Assembly: GCA_027002405.1 (NCBI GenBank)
Contig: JALWZT010000292.1
Coordinates: 1-39,501, forward strand
Length of the DNA: 39,501 bases
Direction of reading: 5' to 3'
Source of the DNA: Anaerolineae bacterium
GTDB lineage: Bacteria > Chloroflexota > Anaerolineae > J102
Both the position numbers and the translations under genes were made by a program. The notes under the pieces are model-generated. The model had not been told where the DNA came from and made no database searches. It was given only the letters and a program-made list of their open reading frames with translations. Positions 7,268 through 14,809 of the stretch are shown here, piece by piece (position 1 is the stretch's first letter; every line of letters starts with the position of its first letter).

Positions 7268-7908
7268 AGCTGGTGCACATGTTGTTATCCCTCGACAAGC
7301 CTTATTACACCATCTCGGATCTGGAAAAAATCCTGGGCCAGAAACGTCCTTCGCTCTACGTGACCCTCAATCGATTAGTGAAACATGGCGTGCTTACCCG
7401 ATTGCGACGGGGCATCTACCAGGTGTCGCTCCAGGCGCCCGACCTGGCGCGCATTGCCAACCAATTGGTGTACCCTTCTTACCTTTCCTTCGAGTCGGCG
7501 CTATCGCGGTTTGGTATCCTCAGCCAGATCCCCTACACCCTTACCTTTGCCACACCTCTCCGCAGCAGACGCCTGACATTGGGAGATACGGACGTTGAGT
7601 TTCGTCAACTCAAACAGGAGCTCTTTTTCGGTTACCAACTCAAAAACGGGCTTTATCTCGCCGAACCCGAAAAGGCGTTGCTTGACCAGATCTACATGAT
7701 CACGAGAGGACTCAGCGATCTGTCTTTGGAGGAATTGAATCTTGCGCCGGTAAACCCGGAGAAGCTATCCCAATACGCCCAACGATTTCCCAAACCTGTG
7801 CAGGCCATTGTTGCCCAATGGGCGCTTCCGGCCATCGAAGCACTTTCGGCCGAGAGGGAAACCGTCACGGCCGAGGCCCCTGGAAACGCCGATACACATG
7901 CCCGGTGA
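7240..7908 (+). CDS. AbiEi-type antitoxin/transcriptional regulator, no toxin gene following
   Basis: The 222-aa protein has an N-terminal winged helix (ISDLEKILGQKRPSLYVTLN, then LVKHGVLTRLRRGIYQV). The AbiEi C-terminal domain follows: YPSYLSFESALSRFGILSQI, TFATPLRSR and LAEPEKALLDQIYM. In type IV AbiE systems this protein represses the operon and counteracts the AbiEii nucleotidyltransferase. No AbiEii gene follows; the next 330 bases are a structured repeat and then unrelated genes on the other strand. The gene may be an orphan regulator or a remnant of a pair. Residues after about 205 (TVTAEAPGNADTHAR) look less family-like. The start overlaps the small ORF upstream. Confidence 0.8.
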   Translation: MDRNKPKDIKLVHMLLSLDKPYYTISDLEKILGQKRPSLYVTLNRLVKHGVLTRLRRGIYQVSLQAPDLARIANQLVYPSYLSFESALSRFGILSQIPYTLTFATPLRSRRLTLGDTDVEFRQLKQELFFGYQLKNGLYLAEPEKALLDQIYMITRGLSDLSLEELNLAPVNPEKLSQYAQRFPKPVQAIVAQWALPAIEALSAERETVTAEAPGNADTHAR

Positions 7909-7929
7909 CCGCCCCAGACTGGGGTGGTA

Positions 7930-8234
7930 AGCGAGCGTCCAGAAATAACTTCCTTTTTTGCCGCAGCACTTGCCGAGTAAACTCGTGCCTATGGAGGCGC
8001 AAGCCCCCTCCTTTGGTTCCTCCCCCCTCCGAGACAGGCGGGGGAGGAAGTAGGGAAGGCGGATTCGATGGCGCCAATGGTCGCCCTTCGGCGACCCCTT
8101 TTGTCGCCGTTTTGGACGGCAGAGGCTGTCATCTGATCCCCTTCCGCTGTTCTCCCCCGCTTGCGGGGGAGATGTAAGAGGGGGTCTGGCCGTAGGCCTT
8201 CAGTGTTCGACTTCAGTCGATGAGCACAAAAACG
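7930..8234. repeat. Structured dispersed repeat, copy 1 (inverted relative to 18361-18599)
   Basis: This 305-bp element is an inverted near-copy of 18361-18599. It contains several small stem-loops: GGTCGCCCTTCGGCGACC (8079-8096 region), CTCCCCCGCTTGCGGGGGAG (about 8152-8171), and TCGACTTCAGTCGA near the end. Relative to copy 2 it carries about 70 extra bases (8001-8070) between GCGC and GCGCC; these form a hairpin TTCCTCCCCC/GGGGGAGGAA. No coding potential stands out. The rest of the 7909-8245 gap is covered by this element. Confidence 0.85.
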
Positions 8235-8245
8235 GAAACACATTT

Positions 8246-10525
8246 TTAGACGGTTACTAAGGTAGGTGGTGGCGGCGTGGGTTGTTTAGGCACTAGCGTG
8301 GGTGTGGGCGTACCGCAGATACCGCTAGTACAGATGCCTCCAGGACACTCAGACCCATTAAGACATGACTGGGGCGTAGGTGTGGGCGTGGCGGTAGGCG
8401 TGGGCGTCACAAAGGGAATCTTAAGCTCACAAGTGTTCACGCACCCACCGGTCGTGTTTGGCGGCGCTCCAGGTGGGTTGCTCCAAGTGCCGTTCCAGCG
8501 GCAACGGTAGGTGTCATAAACGCCGTCTCCGTCTGGGTCAAGGTCTTTTTTAAGGTTGGCAAAGAACCAGACTGAGTCTTGACCAGCGCCAATGGTGCCG
8601 GTAAGCGTGCAACTGTTGGTTCCGCTGGAACAGAACGTTGAGGCCGAGCCACCGGTAAGCTCGTTAAACTGGTAACGAATACCCGGTGTCCAGTCTGTGC
8701 TGTAGTCGTCTAGGGTATAGGTGAGTGAGTAACTATCGCCTACGTTCCCCACCACTTGCGTTACCGGCTGACCGGTAGCGTCTCTTACGCTGGCGGCGCT
8801 GCAGTGAACGCTGGCGGGCGTGGGAGTAGGGGTAACCCAAATACTGGTTGGCGTGGGATTTGGTAAAGTAGGTGTGGGTGTGGCGGTTGGACAGACGTAG
8901 CTTTGACTTACAAAACTAGATGCGTTGCCCCGCGCGTCTTTGCTTCTTACATCCAGGCGCAGGGTCTGACCTTCATGGCCGCTGCAGCTCTGGGTAACCG
9001 AGCTTTGGGCATTGTTATTATTCTGCAATGTATTACCGGTGCCATCCACCACCACTTGCCAGTAGTACGGGGCGTAACAGTTGGTACACATCGGCGAGTA
9101 GCTGCCCCCTGGCTGACCGTTAATGCAGTAGTTTACCGGCCCTTCGTGGTCGCTGCAGATACCGCTTGAACAGTTGGCGTGGTCGCCTTCCCATGACCAA
9201 TGAAAAGTGACCGTGTTATCTGCGGCGCTGTAGTTTGGCGAATCACTGGCAAAGGTTGGCGGCTCTGGCGCGCCGCTGTCTGCATAGATCCAGTTATCAC
9301 TGGAGCCCGCATAACCGCAGTTGTAGTCTCCAGGCTTGCTTCCACCAGAACAACAGACATAAAAACCATAACCGCCGTTTTTGGGGGGCAGGTTAATGCT
9401 GGTCGTTCTCGTACTGGTGCTTAAAGGATTGGCTGGATTAAAGCCATCCGGTATAAAACTGTCGTTCTCACCAATGTAGTAAGCGGTTAGATGGTCCGCA
9501 CTGGACGGATTGTCCACACTCCAGTTAAGTACATATGGCACGGTGTTTGTGGCTATGTCACTTAGACACATGGGTGCCGTAGAGACGTTCGCGCTGGTCA
9601 CCTTACAAGCAGGCGTAATACAGGTCGTGATATCTGGGTCTCTCCCAACACAGGGAACCGTGTCTGGCACGCCGTTTGACCGCACCCATTTTAGGTGGGC
9701 ATTGACACAGATCTGCCCTCCATGATACTCCCATGTATCCCAGTCGTTGCGCGCGCCTCGGTTGTCGTTGCCACCAGAAGCGGTACAGGTCCAAGGATTG
9801 GCCCCAGACCATAAACCCACACATCCTTTAGACCAAGAAGTAGAGTTTGGGTCTGGACCGATGTTAAAGTCAAGCCGCGGCTCGCACTTGCCGGGGTTGG
9901 GGTTGTTTGGAGCACTGACCACCACGCTCATCTTTACATCATAACGGTCGTTATCGCTTTCGTTATTTGGGTTAATCTGGACTTGAAGGTTAGAGAGTGT
10001 GTTTTGTGGCGCGCTACAGCCCCAGCCGCCAGGCACCCAGTAGCTAGGACAGCTTGAACCAGAAGGACAGGATTTAAGATTGCCGGTATAGTGGCACTGA
10101 CCATTAACACAAGAGATGCTGGAGGTGGAGCTGGGACAGTCGCTGGCTGTGGTGCAGCCGTTGCCTGCCACCACCGTGCCGGGATTAGCGACACAGTTTG
10201 GGTCCCAGGTGGGTGCGGGAGTGTTTGTAGGGGTGATGTTTGTGCTACCGCCACCACCGCCGCCAATCGGCACCGGCGTGGGGGTGGCTGCTTTTGCTTT
10301 CGTCGGCGTCGGCCCGCAACTGGCATCATTATCACAGTAGTTACCAGAAGCACTGGATTTACACTTCTGCCACTCCTCACAAGCACCGCCACACCTGCCA
10401 ACAGTGCAGTCCACCGGCACACCAGCTTTAACGGGCACAACGCCATACCCTGCAAAAACGCTAACCAACAATACTGCACCTATTACTAACTTAGCGGCAG
10501 AAAGAAGCTTGAATGGTTTTTTCAT
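8246..10525 (-). CDS. Secreted cysteine-rich protein with Thr-Pro linkers, unknown function
   Basis: The 759-aa protein begins with a signal peptide (MKKPFKLLSAAKLVIGAVLL, cleavage plausible after VKA near 34). The exported part has 42 cysteines, an even number consistent with disulfide pairing. Linkers TPTPVPIGGGGGG, TPTPTLPNPTPTS and TPTPTATPTPTP separate cysteine-rich and beta-rich segments. Repeated C-x(5-6)-C-x(4)-C clusters (NGSECPGGICTSGICG near the end) resemble small disulfide-stabilised knobs. No enzyme motif was found. The DNA is richer in A/T than its host-like neighbours. The start is 6 bases after the upstream stop and has no Shine-Dalgarno. The style (long Cys-rich, Thr-Pro-rich proteins) recalls candidate-phyla bacteria as well as Chloroflexota, so transfer is possible but not shown. 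Confidence 0.75.
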   Translation of the reverse strand: MKKPFKLLSAAKLVIGAVLLVSVFAGYGVVPVKAGVPVDCTVGRCGGACEEWQKCKSSASGNYCDNDASCGPTPTKAKAATPTPVPIGGGGGGSTNITPTNTPAPTWDPNCVANPGTVVAGNGCTTASDCPSSTSSISCVNGQCHYTGNLKSCPSGSSCPSYWVPGGWGCSAPQNTLSNLQVQINPNNESDNDRYDVKMSVVVSAPNNPNPGKCEPRLDFNIGPDPNSTSWSKGCVGLWSGANPWTCTASGGNDNRGARNDWDTWEYHGGQICVNAHLKWVRSNGVPDTVPCVGRDPDITTCITPACKVTSANVSTAPMCLSDIATNTVPYVLNWSVDNPSSADHLTAYYIGENDSFIPDGFNPANPLSTSTRTTSINLPPKNGGYGFYVCCSGGSKPGDYNCGYAGSSDNWIYADSGAPEPPTFASDSPNYSAADNTVTFHWSWEGDHANCSSGICSDHEGPVNYCINGQPGGSYSPMCTNCYAPYYWQVVVDGTGNTLQNNNNAQSSVTQSCSGHEGQTLRLDVRSKDARGNASSFVSQSYVCPTATPTPTLPNPTPTSIWVTPTPTPASVHCSAASVRDATGQPVTQVVGNVGDSYSLTYTLDDYSTDWTPGIRYQFNELTGGSASTFCSSGTNSCTLTGTIGAGQDSVWFFANLKKDLDPDGDGVYDTYRCRWNGTWSNPPGAPPNTTGGCVNTCELKIPFVTPTPTATPTPTPQSCLNGSECPGGICTSGICGTPTPTLVPKQPTPPPPTLVTV

Positions 10526-10531
10526 AACTTG

Positions 10532-11137
10532 TTATAAAGCATTGGCAGATACTGCCAAAACATAATAATGTCCCTGGTCGTCTGTTACGGGAGCTTGGTT
10601 GCGCAGGTAAAGTATAGCTTTAAGCCAAACATTAGGTCTTAAGATAAAATTTATCTCATCTTCTGAAAGTGAGTCAAAGTACCCCACCTCTCTTAACCGG
10701 GAAGATATACTCTTTCCCTTTGGACTACCAGCGCCAATAACACTAAGCTGGGTCACATAGTCTAGTCCTTCTTCTGGGCGCTTCTCCCCCACAATCCTAA
10801 GCTTACTGTACTTGCTTTCCACTCCATCTAAAAGTAAGTACTTGTCCTTTGAGTTAGGAATGTCTTCTAGCTTTATAAATCGGCCATTCACACTGGTAAC
10901 TACTTCTTTACTTCCATATCTCCTTTTCACCGGCCCTGGCGTTAAAAGGTAGTTTGCAAGTTTTGTATCTACTTCTTTTTCATCCTTAATTTTTAATTCT
11001 TCATTTTTAATTTTTATTTCTTCCCCCTTCTCCGCCGCCAGCCTCTTATCTTCGCTATTTTTATAAATAAACACCCCCACTAAAAAGACGCTTACCAGAA
11101 AAACCATCACCAGTACAGGCAGGATAAATCTTTTCAC
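10532..11137 (-). CDS. Membrane-anchored hypothetical protein, GTG start
   Basis: The 201-aa protein has one N-terminal transmembrane helix (FILPVLVMVFLVSVFLVGVF). A low-complexity charged stretch (KGEEIKIKNEELKIKDEKE) follows, encoded by an AT-rich tandem sequence. The C-terminal domain of about 140 residues is unrecognised; it contains EEGLDYVTQLSVIGAGSPKG and SLSEDEINFILRPNVWLKA. The start is GTG. A promoter-like pair lies so close that the transcript would begin at or next to the start codon (leaderless). It is followed after 6 bases by the cysteine-rich protein gene, so the two probably form an operon. Confidence 0.7.
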   Translation of the reverse strand: MKRFILPVLVMVFLVSVFLVGVFIYKNSEDKRLAAEKGEEIKIKNEELKIKDEKEVDTKLANYLLTPGPVKRRYGSKEVVTSVNGRFIKLEDIPNSKDKYLLLDGVESKYSKLRIVGEKRPEEGLDYVTQLSVIGAGSPKGKSISSRLREVGYFDSLSEDEINFILRPNVWLKAILYLRNQAPVTDDQGHYYVLAVSANAL

Positions 11138-11144
11138 CAGTATC

Positions 11145-11173
11145 AGTATGGAAAATTTTTAGACTGTTGTCAA
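11145..11173 (-). promoter_or_regulatory. Promoter giving a possibly leaderless mRNA
   Basis: On the minus strand TTGACA (11173-11168) and CATACT (11150-11145) are spaced by 17 bases. The GTG of the next gene is at 11137, 7 bases past the -10 box, which is about where transcription would start. No Shine-Dalgarno is present. Confidence 0.6.
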
Positions 11174-11186
11174 CTAGAAATAAAAG

Positions 11187-13634
11187 CTAATTAGCGTTTC
11201 TGTACCGTTTTAAGTTATATTCAATGCCACCTTTTATTTCAGATAAGTCTTTTCTGGTAATATAACCTCTCCGCACCAGCTCATCCCCATGAGTGTTAAA
11301 CCACTCAAGTGCTTTAGTCATGGCATAATGACCAAAGTTCTTGTAAACAGTATCATCCCCTGGAACCATTACCCTGCCATCCTCTACTGATCTTCTGGTT
11401 CCATCAACTTCTCTTGACTCTGATATCAACAAATCTATCCAATACCTTATAGTGGGTTCTTCACTTTTCTTGCCGATAACAACATCAGTGTCACTTGATG
11501 ATACTCGAATATCATTCTTTTCTAACACAATAAACGACGTGCCCATACTGATAAACTTCGTTCCTTTTATACTCTCATCACGAATCTCATTTGGATCTGT
11601 TTCGTTTATGGCTTTATGTGCTTTGATTAGTGCTGCTAGATGTTCCTGACTTAAACCATACTCACCACCCGCAATCGCAATCTGGGCTGGATTACCTTCA
11701 GCATCGACTAAAATATAAATCCCTGCCGCTTTGGCCTCGTTTGCGTTAATCTCCTCTATGCTCTTTTTTTTATAAAGCTCCATCAACCCTCTATTTATCT
11801 CATCCATCGGCTTACCCTCTTTAAGCAACCTCACCGCCTCCGCCACGATCTCTGGGTCTAGGCCCAGTGGGTTTTCGTGGTAAGTGTCGGCATAACGCAC
11901 CTCGTTTAGCTTGTAATTAAGCACATAAGCCATCCGCTCAGCCGGATCACCGTAAACTCGATACTCATCCAGCTCCCTCCACTGCCCTGCTGCCTCGTCC
12001 CATTCATGGGTGACCGTCTGGTACTCGTCCCGGTTTACCAGCTTGTTAGTTTCCGACTCTAACGTTAACTGCTGACCGCGATACCGAGTAATAAACGGCG
12101 CTTGGATAAACTGCTTTTTAACTTGACCATCATTTTCCAACCCCAGCTTAACACCAAGGACCAACCTCTTGTCGTCAGGAAATGATATCGGGTTGCCAAA
12201 AATACGCTTGCCGGCTGGGTAGCTTCTGTCCCAAGGGTCAAGGAATTGGGGCAAGATCGCTATTACTTCTGGTTGGTTTGCTTGGTTTAGGCGAACGGTA
12301 AAGGTCATCCACTCTGGTGGCAGGGGTAAAAATCCACCACTTTGTGCCAGTCGCTCGGCAAACGTCTGCAAGTCTTCTGGATAATCGAGTCTTTTTGTGT
12401 AGTACTCATCGTAATCAAAATACTTTGCTTCCGTCCACTTGCTAAACACCTCTCTATTTTGCTCCTCAAGCGTTTGAAAGAGCTTGGCAGCATCTGAACT
12501 TTCTACGCTCTGTCCCTGCTCCTTCATGTACTTTAGCATCTCCCCAGTAAAAACAACCACTGCCCCGGTCTTTTCATCCCGCACTACCTTAAGCTCTCCC
12601 GCTTGAATCTTCTCTGTTATCTCTGTTTCATCCAAAAATGCACCATCAACCAGCGCATCCGCCACGGCATCTTTTATAACCGGCATGTTCTCTGCCGTGG
12701 GCGCAAGCTCGGTAAAGGCGCGGTAAACCTGCGCCTCCTTCCACCCCCCCGTCTCTTTGTCCTGCGTTAACGTCTTTTCCGTCCCGTCTGCCAGGGTGAC
12801 TTTTAAACTCTCGCCCTTTGCCTGTACTTCTGTGATTTCTTCTGGAAAAGTAAGGGTGTCAAACTGCTGTTTATCCCGGCTCCAGAGATAGAGCGTATCC
12901 GCACTTAAAAAGTAGGTAAGCGGTGCGTTTGCCGTCTCCAGCACCGTAAGCGCCTGCCACTGGTTTTTCTCATTTACCACCACCCGCGGCAGACCCTCCT
13001 TGTCAAACACCAGCCAACGACCATCCATAAACACAGGCCCAGAAAGGCCAAGCTCGGCCATCTGCGCCTCTTTAAGGCCTGCCTGCTTTTCAAGCGCCAG
13101 CCGCGCGCCGTCCAGAGAGAGCGTAAGCATGCCCTTTTCCTTTGTCTCCGGGTCGATGCCGATGGTCAGGACCGCGCCCTCTCCGTACACCTGGGCGGCA
13201 TCCTGACCGGAAAGGCGCAGACCCACCACCAGCCACTGGCCATCCCTCTCGGTCACCACCGGCTGGACTTGGGCGACGTCGGCGGGGGGGTGGGCGCCCG
13301 CGATCGCGTGCACGTCGGCCCAAAGCGCTTCGGCCTGCCGGGTGAGTTCCCGGGCCTCGGCCTCGGTCCATGTCCCACCCGCGGCGCCGGGCTTATCTGG
13401 CAGGACGAGGAGCGGCGTGGTTGGGCTTGTGGGCGAGGGAATAAACGCGGGCTCGCGCGTGGGCGAAGGCGCGAGGGGACGAGTGGGCGCAGTCGCGGGC
13501 GTGAGACCTTGAGAGTCTGTCGAGTTTTCAAGGTCTGAGGCGGGCGCGGGCGCACAGGCCGCGAGGAAGGGAAGGAACGAGCTCAGGATTAGGATTTGGA
13601 TTAGGATGAGGCGGGGGAGGGACGAGCGCGTCAT
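11187..13634 (-). CDS. Large lipoprotein of unknown function; signal peptide core encoded by a repeat
   Basis: From ATG 13634 the protein has 815 residues. The start is MTRSSLPR, the hydrophobic core LILIQILIL, and a lipobox ending LAAC (Cys 27), followed by a Thr/Pro/Ser linker to about residue 75. This predicts a lipid-anchored extracellular protein. The core LILIQILIL is encoded by AATCCT-type repeat units (13583-13607) that otherwise occur between genes. The mature part contains no domain I recognise; it includes WLVVGLRLSGQDAAQVYGEG and a KGTKFISMGTSFIVLEKND segment. Base composition changes along the gene: the first 500 bases are very GC-rich and the rest becomes AT-richer, like the two genes downstream. 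A TTG start at 13652 is possible but less likely. Confidence 0.75.
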   Translation of the reverse strand: MTRSSLPRLILIQILILSSFLPFLAACAPAPASDLENSTDSQGLTPATAPTRPLAPSPTREPAFIPSPTSPTTPLLVLPDKPGAAGGTWTEAEARELTRQAEALWADVHAIAGAHPPADVAQVQPVVTERDGQWLVVGLRLSGQDAAQVYGEGAVLTIGIDPETKEKGMLTLSLDGARLALEKQAGLKEAQMAELGLSGPVFMDGRWLVFDKEGLPRVVVNEKNQWQALTVLETANAPLTYFLSADTLYLWSRDKQQFDTLTFPEEITEVQAKGESLKVTLADGTEKTLTQDKETGGWKEAQVYRAFTELAPTAENMPVIKDAVADALVDGAFLDETEITEKIQAGELKVVRDEKTGAVVVFTGEMLKYMKEQGQSVESSDAAKLFQTLEEQNREVFSKWTEAKYFDYDEYYTKRLDYPEDLQTFAERLAQSGGFLPLPPEWMTFTVRLNQANQPEVIAILPQFLDPWDRSYPAGKRIFGNPISFPDDKRLVLGVKLGLENDGQVKKQFIQAPFITRYRGQQLTLESETNKLVNRDEYQTVTHEWDEAAGQWRELDEYRVYGDPAERMAYVLNYKLNEVRYADTYHENPLGLDPEIVAEAVRLLKEGKPMDEINRGLMELYKKKSIEEINANEAKAAGIYILVDAEGNPAQIAIAGGEYGLSQEHLAALIKAHKAINETDPNEIRDESIKGTKFISMGTSFIVLEKNDIRVSSSDTDVVIGKKSEEPTIRYWIDLLISESREVDGTRRSVEDGRVMVPGDDTVYKNFGHYAMTKALEWFNTHGDELVRRGYITRKDLSEIKGGIEYNLKRYRNAN
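13583..13607 (-). repeat. AATCCT repeat block inside a coding region
   Basis: On the minus strand the block reads CCTAATCC/AAATCC/TAATCC units, the same family as 4456-4479, 5745-5770, 23741-23765 and 23946-23968. It is translated as LILIQILIL in the lipoprotein gene. Confidence 0.8.
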
Positions 13635-13689
13635 CGCTACCAAAGGCTGCAAAAAGGGGTCTCACCGCAGAGACACGAGGGATACAGAG

Positions 13690-13800
13690 AAGTTGGCAAG
13701 TAGCAAGTGGCAGGTGGAGAGGACGCAGATTTGCGCAGATGCGACGCAGATTCCCACTGATTACTGATCACTGATAACTGATTACTCTATTTACGAAGTG
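13690..13800 (+). repeat. Mixed repeats: GCAAGTG, GCAGAT and TGATTAC blocks
   Basis: A GCAAGTGGCAGGTG block (13694-13717) is followed by a GACGCAGATTTGCGCAGAT block (13722-13752), a TGATTAC/TGATCAC heptamer block (13757-13787) and TATTTACGAAGTGG. The right end overlaps the 3' end of the Rpn-like gene. Confidence 0.85.
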
Positions 13801-13803
13801 GCT

Positions 13804-14721
13804 TCACCAACGATACAACTGACGCAGCTCTTCCGGGCTTTGCGCCGTGCGGATGGCTTTTTCCAGGATGCGCAGGATGCCCAGATCGGTGATGGCTTCA
13901 ATCTCGGGCATGAGCTTCAGCCCTTCCACCCCGAACTTCAACTCCAGGCCCAGGGCGATGGCTTCCAACACGCCCTCGCGATAGCCTTGCTCGCGGCCCT
14001 CTTCACGCCCACGCGTCAGGCCCTCCTGAAAACCTTGCTTGAAGCCTTCCTTCAAGCCCTTCTCCAGGCCCTCTTCCAGGCCTTCCTGCTTGATCAGTTC
14101 ATAACCAAAGGATTGTATCATCAGGTCCCTCCGTCGGTTCAAGAGGTGCCGGGCCAGGTCCGTGGATACCAGCCCTGCCATGAGAGTCATATTCGTCAAC
14201 ATATCCGCCTTGACTTCCTCCGCCAGATCACTGTCCACGATGGCCCGCTCCGCCTCCACAACTACATCCACGCCCCCTTGCATCAGCGGCGTCAGGGGCA
14301 TCAGACAGACCTTGTTCTGGCGGAGGACCTCGGCTGCATCCAGCTCATACAGCTTGACCAGGCGGAAGCGGTAGTCCACCTCCCGGTCCTGGTAGTGGTC
14401 CGTGGCCAAGGGGGAGGGCAGAAGGAGCATGACCACGGTGATGGCGTCCAGCTCCTCCCGCAGCACGTGCCGGGCCCGATACTCCAGCAGGCGTTGGGGC
14501 ATGTTCCGCTGCCAGTGGGTCTGGAATTCGATGAGGACGAGGAATTCTTCCCCATCCTCCTGCACGACGCGCAACAGGAAATCGCTGGTGCGCACGCTGG
14601 TGGTCTCCCGCGGGCGTTCCTCCATGAGGGTGCTGCTGGTCACGGAGATGCCCAGCATGTCGCGCAGGATGGCCGCGTGACAGTGGCGCAGGAGTTCTTT
14701 GAGAGCGACGTCGTACTGCAT
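13804..14721 (-). CDS. Rpn/PD-(D/E)XK nuclease-family transposase-like protein
   Basis: The 305-aa protein starts QYDVALKELLRHCHAAIL. It has a PD-(D/E)XK-type core with D47 (TSDFLLRV) and E65-x-Q67 (FLVLIEFQTH), the variant found in Rpn (RpnA-RpnE) recombination-promoting nucleases and related transposase-associated proteins. Residues of about 215-260 are a Gly-Glu/Lys-Gly/Arg-Glu-Gly repeat (EGLEEGLEKGLKEGFKQGF), typical for the family. These proteins are often numerous and variable in Chloroflexota and cyanobacteria. An extended -10 promoter (TGCTATAAT) lies 34 bases upstream of the ATG. Whether it is active in DNA cleavage cannot be read directly, but the core residues are kept. Confidence 0.8.
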   Translation of the reverse strand: MQYDVALKELLRHCHAAILRDMLGISVTSSTLMEERPRETTSVRTSDFLLRVVQEDGEEFLVLIEFQTHWQRNMPQRLLEYRARHVLREELDAITVVMLLLPSPLATDHYQDREVDYRFRLVKLYELDAAEVLRQNKVCLMPLTPLMQGGVDVVVEAERAIVDSDLAEEVKADMLTNMTLMAGLVSTDLARHLLNRRRDLMIQSFGYELIKQEGLEEGLEKGLKEGFKQGFQEGLTRGREEGREQGYREGVLEAIALGLELKFGVEGLKLMPEIEAITDLGILRILEKAIRTAQSPEELRQLYRW

Positions 14722-14754
14722 GGTCTATGAGAGGAGCAAGGGAATTGTAGGGGC

Positions 14755-14763
14755 ATTATAGCA
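14755..14763 (-). promoter_or_regulatory. Extended -10 promoter of the Rpn-like gene
   Basis: TGC-TATAAT on the minus strand, with no good -35. The sequence TGTGCTATAATG is also found at the yebC promoter (20482-20490). Confidence 0.6.
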
Positions 14764-14809
14764 CAGAGAGGGAGGACGGGCTACGGCTCGGCGAAGCATA
14801 GGGGATGCT

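Noticed and set aside
8903-10489. Several short plus-strand ORFs opposite the cysteine-rich gene
   Set aside because: No ribosome binding sites or recognisable motifs; the minus-strand ORF is long, with a signal peptide.
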